Assembly (NCBI RefSeq): GCF_003315035.1
Contig: NZ_QNRE01000010.1
Coordinates: 62,001 to 126,000, forward strand
Direction: 5' to 3'
From: Nocardia puris
GTDB taxonomy: Bacteria; Actinomycetota; Actinomycetes; Mycobacteriales; Mycobacteriaceae
Length of the DNA: 64,000 bases
The translations under genes and the position numbers were made by a program. Position 1 is the stretch's first letter. Each line of letters opens with the position of its first letter. Positions 17,301-25,686 of the stretch are shown here, piece by piece. The notes below the pieces were generated by a model. The model had not been told where the DNA came from. It saw only the letters and a program-made list of their open reading frames with translations, and made no database searches.

Positions 17301-19198
17301 TCGGCGCGGCCCGACAGGTCGTGCTCGGTGAGCGCGCGCACGCTCGCACCCGCCCGCTCGACCAGCGGCACGTGCAGGACCGGACCGCCGCCCGGCAGCG
17401 GCACCGACGGCGCGCCCAGCTCCCGCAGCACGGCGCGGCACTGCGCGGGATCGCCGGCGAGGACGACCTCGTCGGCCATGTCGACGTGGGTGATGAACAC
17501 CCGGTCGTAGCGCTCGACCACGGCCCGGACCTCGGTCACCGGGGCCACCACGACCACGGTCAGCCAGACCTGATCGTCGGGGACCGACGCGTCGAGGTCC
17601 CAGGCGCGGCGCACCACCGACCGGCGGCCGAACAACTCGTCGGTGAAGATCGGCGAGCGGCGGACGCCGAGCCCGATCTCCTCGCTCTGCGCCCACACGC
17701 CCAGGCCCCAGAGCATGCAGATCTCGCCCATGCTGTAGCCGAATCCGCCGTCGGGCACGATGCCGAGCAGGTCTTTGAGCATCGGTGTGCTGAGCAGTCC
17801 GAAGTACACGCCGGCCGAGGAGATGAATCCGACGTCGGAGCGCAGGGCCGTCGCGTGCGCGGCCACCTCGTCGGGCGTGGGTCGGTGCGGGGCGCGCAGG
17901 TAGCTGTCGGCGATCGCGAGCGCGTCGAACGGCCTGCTCTCGAAGCTCTCCACGCCGGCGAGCAGCCCGGGAAACAGGCGGAATAGTCCGGCTTCGGCGC
18001 CCGGGTGCATGGCGAAGGTGCCGGGGTAGACGAAGGCGACCTTGCCGTCCGGCCCGAGCGGGCGGCCCGTGCAGAAGCTGCCGCCCGGGGTCGCCCACGA
18101 CCGCTCCTCCCGCACCGCGTCCGCGAGATGTTTTTCGGCCGAATCGAGTTCGCGCCGCAGGCCGTCGGCGTCGGTGGCCACCAGGACGGCGCGCAACCGG
18201 CCGGACCCGGTCACGGCCGCCGCGCGACGCGCGATCGCGAACGGGTCGAGGCCGCGCGCGAGATCGGACCGCACGCCCGCCACGCCGGCGAGCAGGGCCG
18301 GACCGTCGTCGCCGTCCAGCACGATCAGCGCGGGCCCGCCGTTATCGATCCAATCGATAGGTGTGTCGTAGCCGGAGCCGAGTTCGTTCGACAGCACGAG
18401 AGCGCCCGCGCCCCCGGCACTTTCGGGCACGCACAGCATGCCGGTGCGCCGTCCGTCGCGGCGTCGGCGCACCCACGGCTGCCGGGTGACGCTCACGCAC
18501 ACCGGGGCGCCGCCCGATACCGCGCCGGCGATCTCGTCCGGCGTCGCGGGGAGCGTCGCGGTGTAGATGTCGTGGACCAGCCCGAGCACCGCGCCCAGCC
18601 CGGTCCGCGCCGACCAGCCCGCCACGCACGACAACTCGCCGGCGTCGGCGTACTCGCGCAACGCCGTGCGCACATCGTCGACCTGTTCGGCGAGGCCGTC
18701 GAGCACACCCGCGAAGCGAAGGTGCTCGACCAGGGCCTCGGGCCGCTCCGGAACCGCCAGCGCGGAACGGACCGCGGCGCCCGCGCCGGCCGCCGACACC
18801 GCGGCGCCCTCGACCCGCGCGAACTCCCGGTAGCCCGTCGCGTCACCGGAGGCCACCAGCAGCAGCGCACCGGCGGGCGCGTCGTGGCCGCTGCCCACGA
18901 CCAGCACCGCGTCGGCCGCGCCCGCCGCCGTCAACTCGGCCGCGCGCACCAGCTCGGGCACGCCGGAGGCCGAGGCGGATACCGCCTCGACCGGCCCGCG
19001 TCGCGGCGAGCCGGCCAACACGGCGAGTTCCGACCAGAGTTCCCCGGCCCGCTCCGGATCGGCCGCGAGCACCGCCACCCGCTCCGTCGCGGGTCCCCGC
19101 AGGCGGCCGACGGCCCGGCGGACGGCCTCCGCCGCGGTCGCGCCCGAACCGTAGGCGACGACCGACAACGCGATGCCTACGGTTCGCTCATCGGACAT
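14324..19198 (-). CDS. Fused PfaB/PfaC-like protein: decayed KS, acyltransferase, double hotdog dehydratase
   Basis: A 1624-residue protein from the ATG at 19198 (GGGAGA upstream; 11-base overlap with the gene before). Residues about 1-270 look like a ketosynthase remnant: the cysteine position reads SASASG and the GHT region reads ARTG, so condensing activity is probably lost. An acyltransferase follows (about 385-740; YPGTFAMHPG, GYSMGE with Ser about 489, EVGPGSDGTRWIG), as in PfaB. After a low-complexity linker, two FabA-like hotdog units occupy about 1080-1624. The second has the active motif CHFHGDPVMPGSLGVE (His about 1517). The first has NSFDGIPGSIVMES and lacks that histidine. Canonical systems keep PfaB and PfaC separate and PfaC carries KS-CLF-DH-DH, so this fusion is a compact variant. 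Confidence 0.88.
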   Translation of the reverse strand: MSDERTVGIALSVVAYGSGATAAEAVRRAVGRLRGPATERVAVLAADPERAGELWSELAVLAGSPRRGPVEAVSASASGVPELVRAAELTAAGAADAVLVVGSGHDAPAGALLLVASGDATGYREFARVEGAAVSAAGAGAAVRSALAVPERPEALVEHLRFAGVLDGLAEQVDDVRTALREYADAGELSCVAGWSARTGLGAVLGLVHDIYTATLPATPDEIAGAVSGGAPVCVSVTRQPWVRRRRDGRRTGMLCVPESAGGAGALVLSNELGSGYDTPIDWIDNGGPALIVLDGDDGPALLAGVAGVRSDLARGLDPFAIARRAAAVTGSGRLRAVLVATDADGLRRELDSAEKHLADAVREERSWATPGGSFCTGRPLGPDGKVAFVYPGTFAMHPGAEAGLFRLFPGLLAGVESFESRPFDALAIADSYLRAPHRPTPDEVAAHATALRSDVGFISSAGVYFGLLSTPMLKDLLGIVPDGGFGYSMGEICMLWGLGVWAQSEEIGLGVRRSPIFTDELFGRRSVVRRAWDLDASVPDDQVWLTVVVVAPVTEVRAVVERYDRVFITHVDMADEVVLAGDPAQCRAVLRELGAPSVPLPGGGPVLHVPLVERAGASVRALTEHDLSGRAELPELFFATRPDVDLRDAAAVAGVVEELCRSEVDFAALCARVHDAGYRYFIEVGPGSDGTRWIGRNLAERPHVAVSIDQRGGALAMSLARALARLISAGLEVDLSRLFGAPESTAEETEAEMTGRQPVGAADGPAAAPAPRGGAGDDDWDVIRIEEPLLWEAGDPPPPEPVRAPEPVAPEPIPDRRPIPAANGHAPAANGRADAAAHLAGLGLRGVATSAAWVAQAHIAALQAQSAFQTLLLTRLEHQAGLDHGEPDAPAAGLRIVGDSTTGDTRTVLAELDSPWDESWVLGGRVVAAAFVRAVDEVLALAAPFGPDRAVRTPRLSWVHRDRTPVAGAPIRLRLDLTRDPADAATLRCIGRFTSATTVLADVTDGVVAATDHRSPAPAPVEPRALSRRALRRKGFKPIEDSGRTGLAAADLERLARGRMVEVFGPRWDQRRPGGNSRIAAAPPGAQLLAEVTEIDSRGGEFRFGSATALLRPDAAERCGWRDHPAASLVEAASQLVRVYAIGLGLPLVFADAELLPARDMAATLRCGPVPDPGAQTLRYELEVVEIAMVPRPAVIANVHVYAGEALVATVETLGIEVREVPGSDYRPELRDGESVFLGRYGTRGEVAWLNEFHLAHMESGDLSVAMGQVVDGYRGKTRLHLPNSEFRLVDRIVDFTLADAKLRGGSLVTEYDAARQCWYFHDNSFDGIPGSIVMESTLQAAAVTGSCMGTMTVMPLDQKLSVRNLDGTATFLADIDVRGRTWRQHTQLLSTTHVVGQVLQRFRYTLEVDGVPYYEGTSLFGYFTDQALASQVGLDGGKEVGCRLDEQAPGPDVEVAELDLTGQREWLPDNGLRLGEGHFGLLDRVWVVRDGGRNGLGYLKGTRRIDPDDWYFDCHFHGDPVMPGSLGVEAAMQGLQTYVIAAGLADDLGEVRFAVPTGIPFTWSYRGQILRHEERMDVELDVTEVRRTETGLVVVADASVFKPGMRIYEFSGLAVEVREVRS

Positions 19199-22100
19199 CG
19201 GAGGTCTCCCGCGCCGCCGCGTCGCCGTCCGCACCCGGCATCGGGCCGCCGGCGAACACCTCGTTGAGCGCTTCGCTCGCGATCGCCACCAGCCGGCCGA
19301 CGACGCACATCACCGCGCCCGTCGCATCGCAGACGGTGATGCTGACCTCGATCGTGTTGGCCGACTTGCGGACGAAGTCGTGACCGAACACCACGAACGG
19401 CTCGTCGAACGGGATGCGCCCGAACATGTCGACCCACTTGACCTCCGACGGCAGGCAGCTCATCCCGAGCTTGCGCCGGACCCAGGTGCCGACCACCTGC
19501 AACGCCACATCCGACAGCACCGGATCGAAGATGTCGGTCTCGAAATACGGTTCGCGCCGAACAGGTTCGGGGACAAGGCATTCCAGCACGATCTCGGTCT
19601 CGGTCTCGCGCAGGATGCGGCGCAGCCCCCGGAACGCCGGTCCGTGGAACATGGTGCCGTCCCGGTAGACGGTCACCGGTTCACCGCTGCCGAACGGCGG
19701 CAGCGCGCGCGGCGCGGGCCGCTCGACCGGTTCGCGCGGATCGAGCACGGTGAGCCGGTAGCGCGGCCGGCCGGACTCCTCCCTGGCCACCACGCCGACG
19801 GCGCCGTCCGCGCCGCGCCGGATGTCCAGTTCGAGTACCTCCGGCTCGCTGCCATCGACGATGACGCCCTTGAGCACCGAGTAGTTGCGCCACGAGCGCG
19901 GCCACACCCCGCACACCTGGGCCACCGCGTTGAGCATCCCGCCCGCCGCGTACGACGCCGGAACCACCACGTGGCCCGCGAGCTGATGATCGGCCAGCAC
20001 CGGGCTGCGGTACAGCTCGGCCATCTGCCTGCGCACCACCCGGCCCGCGCCGAGCAGGTCGACGCGCGGCCTGCGGACCGCGTGTTCCGGCGGACCCACC
20101 AGGTGCACCACGTCGGCCCCGGGCGTGCGCGCGAACAGTTCGGCACAGCACCGGGCGCCCACCGCCACCGGAATCATCGCCACCCCGCGGTCGCGGAACA
20201 GCTTCGCCAGTTCCGGGCGGACCATCCCGCCCTCCCACGGCCCCCAGTTCACCGCCGTCACGGCGGTGTCCGGATGGTCGGCGGCGTAGCGGATCCCGAG
20301 GCGGCACAGGGCCTCGTTGGCCATCGCGTAGTCGGCCTGGCCCGCGTTGCCGTAGAAGCCCGCCACCGACGTGAACAGCACCAGGTGCCGCAGCCGGGCC
20401 GGATCGACCGCGGCCAGGACCGCCTCGATCCCGCCGAGCTTGGGGGCCAGCACCGCGCGCACGTCCTCGGCGGGCTTGTCCACGAGGTGCTTGTCCATGA
20501 GCACGCCCGCGCCGTGCACGACACCGGCGATCCGGCCCGCGAACGGGTCCAGCGCCCGCGCGACGGCGTCGGCGTCGCGCACATCGACGGAGAGGTAGTG
20601 GGCGCGCTCGGCCACCTCCCGCAGCGCGGCCAGGGTCGCCCGGATCTCCCGCTGCGCGACGAGTTCGCGCACCCGCGCGTCGACCTCGCGCAGACGCACC
20701 GGCTCGTCCCGCGACTTCAGCTCTCGCACCAGCGCCGCCCGCAGATCGCCGTCGGCCACGCCATCCGCCCACCCGGGATCGTCGGCCTGTTCGGTACGCC
20801 CGAGCAGCACCACCTCGACGGCCGACAGCTCGGCCAGGGCACGGGCGCAGGCAGCGGTCACACCGCGGCCGCCGCCGGTGAACACCACGACGTCGTCGGC
20901 GCCGAGCGCGACCGACTCCGGCGCCGGATCGGCGAGCGCCGGTTCGGCCGCCGACGCGGTCACGGTGCGACGGGTCCGCTCGGCGTCGATACCGACCTCC
21001 AGCAGCGCGTGATCGCTGTCGGTCAGCTCGGCGACCAGCGCGGCGCACGCCGGCGCCTCGTCGAGGTCCGGTGCCACGTCGACCGCGCGCGCGAACAGGT
21101 GGGGCGCTTCGAAGCCGATCGTCTTGACCAGCCCCGTCACGCCCGCGGCCACCGCGCCCGCCGCGCTCGGATCGCGCATCCCGAGGGCACCGTCCACCCG
21201 GGTGACGGTGAGGAAGGCGCGTCGGCGTTCACCGGCTTCGGGGGCGGCGCGCAGGAACCACGCGCCGAACATCGCGGCGTCGACCAGTCCCCGTTCGGCA
21301 TCGGCCGGATCGCCGTCCTCGGGCATCACCCACAGCGCCAGGTCCACCTGGGCGTCCTCGGCGACCTCCGCGCCGGCACGGGCGACCGTCCACCCGCGCT
21401 CGGTCAGCGTGGCCACGAGCGCGTCGGCCAGTGCCGTGCGGGCTCCGGCCACCACCGCGACGGGGTGCTCCCGGTAGGCGTCGACGAGGGCGTCGGCCGC
21501 GGGCAGCGAGGTAGTCGCGACGATCCGCCGCACCACCTCCTGCCCGCCGTCAGCTTTTGGGTCGGACATCACCTCGGCGGGCACCTCGATCGCCTCGGCG
21601 GGCTGCCCGCCGCGCGCCATCTCGGCGATGAAGTCGACGACATCCTGGAGGGTGGCCAGCGCGAACAGCTTCTCCGGCTCCGGCGGCGTGATGTCGGGGT
21701 AGCGTTCCTGGACCGAGCTGAGGATCTCGACGCGCTTGATCGAGTCGATGCCCAGGTCGGCCTCCATGTTCATGCCGAGTTCGAGCATGTCCGGCGGATA
21801 GCCGGTCTTGTCGGCGATGACCTCGATCAGCATCTCCCCGATCACCACGGGATCGGTCGGGATCTCCGCGGCGGCGGGCACCTCGGCGGGCGCGCTACCG
21901 TTCACCGCGGCCGGTTCGGGCGCGGCCTGCGGCGCCACCGGCGCGGCGGGCGCGGGCTCCGGTGCGGCGGGCGGGGTCGCGGGCGGCGGGGTCGCGGGCG
22001 GTGCGGTCAGCGCGCGCGGCGGGGCGAACGGCTCCAGGCGCCCGCCGTCGCCGCCGAGGACCCGGCCGTCGAAGTCACCGGGACGCGGCCGCGCGGGTGT

Positions 22101-25100
22101 GCGCACCCCCGAACCGGATTCGAGTTCGGCGAAACTGCGCAGCACGTCGCTGGCGTGCACGTGCCCCTCGCTGATCGCCTGCGAGTGCCGGGCGATGGCG
22201 TCGATACCGCCGATGACTTCGCTGCGCGCGCCGTTGCCCGCCTCGTGGGTCAGCAGATCGCTGATCCGTTCGGCGACCGAGAGCTGGTTGGACAGGTACT
22301 CGCGGTGCATGTTCAGGTGCTGGGCCGCGATATCCCAGATCGAGCCCGCGTGCCCGTTGCCGGCATGGCCGTTCGCCGCGTGGTGGGCGACCGGTTCGGC
22401 CTGCGCCGGGTGCGGCTGCTGAACGTCGTCGGTGTTCATCGAAGTTGTCGACCTTTCGATCCGATAGCCGTTGGTCAATGCGTCCCGGTACGCCGTGCGG
22501 CGGTGTTCGGGCACGTACTCGGCGCCGTTGAGCCACACGGTCGCCGGGCTCAGCGACCGCTCCGGCTCGCCCGTGCCGAGGTCGACGCCCCGGTTCAGCC
22601 CGGCCAGCGGCACGCCGAGCACCGTCAGCCGCGCGGCCGCGCTCAACAGGGCGAACTCACCGTCCCCGCCGGGGCCGCCGTCCACCGCGAGGGCGATCGC
22701 GTCATCGCCGAGGCAGTCGCGGACCATCCCCGACAGCACCGACTTCGGGCCGAACTCGACGAACACCCGGAAGCCGTCCCGGTGCATCTCGGCGAGGCGA
22801 TCCGCGAACGCCACCGGCCGCACGATCTGCTCGGTGAGCACCTCGGCGTTCGCCGCCGGATCGGCGCCGTAGGAGGCACCCGCGGTGTCGGCGTACACCG
22901 GAAAGCCGGGCTCGCCGATCGTCACCCCGGCCACCGCGTCGGCGAACGCCGAGACGGCGGGCGCCACGAGCGGGGTGTGGAACGCCGCCGCCACCGGGAG
23001 CGGACGCGCGCCGATCCCGGCCTCTCCGCAGGCCCCGACGAACGCCTCGACGGCCGCGGTCGGTCCCCCGACCACCACCTGCTTCGGCGCGTTCACATTG
23101 CAGATCTGGACGTCCGGGTGTTCGGCCAGCACTTCGCCGACGCGATCGGCGGACGCGTTCACCGCCGCCATGGCACCGGAATCCCCTTCGGCGGTCCCGC
23201 ATTCCGCCATGGCCCGGCCACGGGCGCGGGCCAGCGCGCCGAACTCCTCGGCATCGATGCTGCCCGCCGCCCACAGCGCGGTCAGTTCACCGAAACTGTG
23301 GCCGAGCGCCCCGTCGATGCTCAGTCCCAGCGACCGCAGCTGGTCGAACTGCCCTTGGGCGAGCGCGCCGATGGCGGGCTGGGCGAAATCGGTAGCCCGC
23401 AGCCGGGATTGCTGCGCGGCCTGCGTTGCGGGGTCGAAAGCCGAAGGCGGGTAGACGGTTCCGTGGAACTCCCCACCGGGGAACCGGGCCGCGGCGGCGT
23501 CCAGCGCGGCGCGGACCGCGGGGAACGCCATGGCCGCCGCCGCGCCCATATCCGTGTACTGACTGCCCTGTCCGGCGAACAGGCCCGCGATCTTTCCGGT
23601 CTCGCGCGCCCGCGGTTCGTAGCACACGCCGTCGGGCAATTCGGCGTACCCGTCGGTGCCGATGTGCTCGATCAGCGCCTGGCGCAACGGCGCCAGTTCC
23701 GCGCCGTGCGGGGCGACGATCGCCGCCCTGGCGTGGTCGCCGGGCACGGGATCGTCGGCCATGGGCCGCACCGGTTCGCGGTCCAGCGCCACCACCAGTT
23801 CCTCGGGAGTCTCGGCGTGCCACAGGTGCACGACGAACCGGCGCCATCCGCGCGTGTCGTTGCGGTCGGCCCGCGGCGCCTCCTCGAGCACGCAGTGGAA
23901 GTTGGTGCCGCCGAACCCGAACGCGGACACGCCCGCGCGCCGCACGCCGACACGCGGATCGACCAGCCAGGGCCTTGCCTTGGTGTTGGGATAGAACGGC
24001 GAGTCGTCGAACCCCATCTGTTTGTTCGGCGTGACGACGTTGATCGTGGGCGGCAGCACCTTGTGATGCAGCGCCAGAATCGCTTTGATGATGCCCGCCG
24101 CGCCCGCCGCGCATTTCGTATGGCCGATCTGCGATTTCACGGTGCCGATCGCGATGCTCTGCCGGTCTATTTCCCGGCCGCTGTACAACTCCTTCAGGGC
24201 ACCGACCTCGACCATGTCGCCGATCGGTGTTCCGGTTCCGTGACATTCGATGAGGCGCACCGTCTCCGGTGCGACGCCGGCCGCCCGATAGGCCCGCTCC
24301 ATGGCGTCGACCTGGCCTTCCAGGCGCGGCGCGTAAATACTCTTGAACCGGCCGTCGCTGGACGAACCCATTCCTTTGACAACGGCGTACACGCGGTCGC
24401 CGTCGCGTTCGGCATCGGCGAGCCTTTTCAATCCGAGCATTCCGATACCCTGACCGATGAGCGTGCCGTCGTTACGCTCGTCGAAAGGTTTGATCGTGCC
24501 TCCCGCGGACAACGCCGGCGTCTTGGAGAAACACAGATACATGATCGGGCTGTTCTCCAGATCGCAACCGCCGGCCAGCATGAAATCGGCCCGCCCGAGC
24601 GCCAGCTCGGAGATCGCGAGATTGATCGCGGCCAGCGAGCTGGCACAGGCCGCGTCGGTCGTGCAATTCAGTGCGCCGAAATTGAATCGGTTCGCGATAC
24701 GCCCGGCGACGACATTTCCCAGGATGCCCGGGAAGGTGTTCTCCTGCCAGGGCGCGAACGCCGTCTTGTATTTTTCCGCGATGGCCTCGGCTTCGTCCTC
24801 GCTCAGGCCGCTGCTGCGCAGCACCTCGATCAGCATCGGCGCCTGCATGCGCAGGATCATGTCGCGGGCGAGCGGACTCGCACCCGCGGTCCCGAGCACC
24901 ACGCCGGACCGGGCGGGGTCGAACCAGCCCGCGTCGGGAATCCCCGCATCGGCCAGCGTCTGCTTGGCCACCAGCAGGCTCAGCAGCTGCAGACCGCTGG
25001 TGGCCTCGACCGTCTTCGGAGGGATGCCGAATTCCATCGGGTCGAACGGAATCGTCGGGATGAATCCGCCACGCTTGGAATACGTACGGTCCTCGGCTCG

Positions 25101-25307
25101 CGGGTCCGGATGATAGAAGTCCTCGATGCGCCAGTGATCGGCAGGAACATCCGTTATGCAATCCTCGCCGGATACGATATTGGCCCAGTAATCGGCCAGC
25201 CGCTCCGCTTTGGGGAACAGCGCACCGAGACCGATCACGGCGATGGGCACATCGCTGGGAGCACCCGGCGTATCGAACGTGCGCGCTTCGGATTCAGATT
25301 CACTCAT
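19188..25307 (-). CDS. PfaA-like polyketide/PUFA-type synthase, KS-AT-ACP-KR-DH with one ACP
   Basis: A 2039-residue megasynthase from the ATG at 25307. Ketosynthase (about 20-480): active Cys221 in DAACASSL, His356 in ECHGTGT, His396 in SQIGHT. Acyltransferase (about 570-870): GHSFGE (Ser671) and AAFHTP. A Pro/Ala linker leads to a single carrier domain (about 1152-1225) with the Pfa-type motif DLGIDSIKR (Ser1189). Ketoreductase (about 1470-1695): GGGRGVT, Ser1647, Tyr1660, Asn1664. A C-terminal PKS-type hotdog dehydratase (about 1765-2010) has HQLAGHVVVP (His1774). Domain order equals PfaA of polyunsaturated fatty acid synthases, but those carry several tandem ACPs. First gene of an 11-gene operon; it needs a phosphopantetheinyl transferase from elsewhere. 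Confidence 0.94.
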   Translation of the reverse strand: MSESESEARTFDTPGAPSDVPIAVIGLGALFPKAERLADYWANIVSGEDCITDVPADHWRIEDFYHPDPRAEDRTYSKRGGFIPTIPFDPMEFGIPPKTVEATSGLQLLSLLVAKQTLADAGIPDAGWFDPARSGVVLGTAGASPLARDMILRMQAPMLIEVLRSSGLSEDEAEAIAEKYKTAFAPWQENTFPGILGNVVAGRIANRFNFGALNCTTDAACASSLAAINLAISELALGRADFMLAGGCDLENSPIMYLCFSKTPALSAGGTIKPFDERNDGTLIGQGIGMLGLKRLADAERDGDRVYAVVKGMGSSSDGRFKSIYAPRLEGQVDAMERAYRAAGVAPETVRLIECHGTGTPIGDMVEVGALKELYSGREIDRQSIAIGTVKSQIGHTKCAAGAAGIIKAILALHHKVLPPTINVVTPNKQMGFDDSPFYPNTKARPWLVDPRVGVRRAGVSAFGFGGTNFHCVLEEAPRADRNDTRGWRRFVVHLWHAETPEELVVALDREPVRPMADDPVPGDHARAAIVAPHGAELAPLRQALIEHIGTDGYAELPDGVCYEPRARETGKIAGLFAGQGSQYTDMGAAAAMAFPAVRAALDAAAARFPGGEFHGTVYPPSAFDPATQAAQQSRLRATDFAQPAIGALAQGQFDQLRSLGLSIDGALGHSFGELTALWAAGSIDAEEFGALARARGRAMAECGTAEGDSGAMAAVNASADRVGEVLAEHPDVQICNVNAPKQVVVGGPTAAVEAFVGACGEAGIGARPLPVAAAFHTPLVAPAVSAFADAVAGVTIGEPGFPVYADTAGASYGADPAANAEVLTEQIVRPVAFADRLAEMHRDGFRVFVEFGPKSVLSGMVRDCLGDDAIALAVDGGPGGDGEFALLSAAARLTVLGVPLAGLNRGVDLGTGEPERSLSPATVWLNGAEYVPEHRRTAYRDALTNGYRIERSTTSMNTDDVQQPHPAQAEPVAHHAANGHAGNGHAGSIWDIAAQHLNMHREYLSNQLSVAERISDLLTHEAGNGARSEVIGGIDAIARHSQAISEGHVHASDVLRSFAELESGSGVRTPARPRPGDFDGRVLGGDGGRLEPFAPPRALTAPPATPPPATPPAAPEPAPAAPVAPQAAPEPAAVNGSAPAEVPAAAEIPTDPVVIGEMLIEVIADKTGYPPDMLELGMNMEADLGIDSIKRVEILSSVQERYPDITPPEPEKLFALATLQDVVDFIAEMARGGQPAEAIEVPAEVMSDPKADGGQEVVRRIVATTSLPAADALVDAYREHPVAVVAGARTALADALVATLTERGWTVARAGAEVAEDAQVDLALWVMPEDGDPADAERGLVDAAMFGAWFLRAAPEAGERRRAFLTVTRVDGALGMRDPSAAGAVAAGVTGLVKTIGFEAPHLFARAVDVAPDLDEAPACAALVAELTDSDHALLEVGIDAERTRRTVTASAAEPALADPAPESVALGADDVVVFTGGGRGVTAACARALAELSAVEVVLLGRTEQADDPGWADGVADGDLRAALVRELKSRDEPVRLREVDARVRELVAQREIRATLAALREVAERAHYLSVDVRDADAVARALDPFAGRIAGVVHGAGVLMDKHLVDKPAEDVRAVLAPKLGGIEAVLAAVDPARLRHLVLFTSVAGFYGNAGQADYAMANEALCRLGIRYAADHPDTAVTAVNWGPWEGGMVRPELAKLFRDRGVAMIPVAVGARCCAELFARTPGADVVHLVGPPEHAVRRPRVDLLGAGRVVRRQMAELYRSPVLADHQLAGHVVVPASYAAGGMLNAVAQVCGVWPRSWRNYSVLKGVIVDGSEPEVLELDIRRGADGAVGVVAREESGRPRYRLTVLDPREPVERPAPRALPPFGSGEPVTVYRDGTMFHGPAFRGLRRILRETETEIVLECLVPEPVRREPYFETDIFDPVLSDVALQVVGTWVRRKLGMSCLPSEVKWVDMFGRIPFDEPFVVFGHDFVRKSANTIEVSITVCDATGAVMCVVGRLVAIASEALNEVFAGGPMPGADGDAAARETSDVR

Positions 25308-25686
25308 ACGGCATCCAAGGATTCGCTTCGAACAAGTCGGTAGAACATGTGGGCATCGGTCGGCTGCCCATTCGGCAGTCAACCTTCCCAGGGCACGGCG
25401 AATCGCCCGCCGTGCCGTCAGGATTTCGACAAGAAGAACTCTCCGCGAGGAGAGTCCTGGGTCAGCTCGCGCCAGATGTCAACGCACGGAAAAGATGTCG
25501 CCCAAGCGCTCGTTCATACATTGATTCTCCCCACCTTCGACAGCCGCCGTCAGGAATTTCACCTTCAGTTGCAAGCACTTAGATGCTGTCACAACGCGAT
25601 GGGGTCCGCAAGTGGTTCAGTTCACAAATTTCGCACGTAAGTGATCTTGATCATTAAAATATCCGAACAGTATTACTGATTTGCTA
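25308..25686 (-). promoter_or_regulatory. Control region of the Pfa-type operon (379 bases)
   Basis: Non-coding stretch between the carotenoid-oxygenase stop and the pfaA-like start. It is markedly AT-rich from 25560 to 25690, in contrast to its flanks. Three dyads are visible: ACTCTCC-GCGA-GGAGAGT at 25438-25455, TGATC-TT-GATCA at 25642-25653, and CAGTA-T-TACTG at 25668-25678. The first would lie in the operon's 5' leader as a hairpin; the other two are candidate operators. No convincing -35/-10 pair could be fixed by eye, and no TPP-like or other known riboswitch is recognised. Confidence 0.5.

Noticed and set aside
5341..25307. Phosphopantetheinyl transferase or thioesterase domain within the Pfa-type operon
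   Set aside because: No PPTase signature was found in any gene, and no fused thioesterase follows the dehydratases; only the free alpha/beta hydrolase could release the product.
19173..25343. Plus-strand open frame of about 2050 codons opposite the PfaA-like gene
   Set aside because: Arg/His/Gly-rich composition with no domain motif; it is the antisense shadow of the KS-AT-ACP-KR-DH gene, produced by GC-rich third positions.
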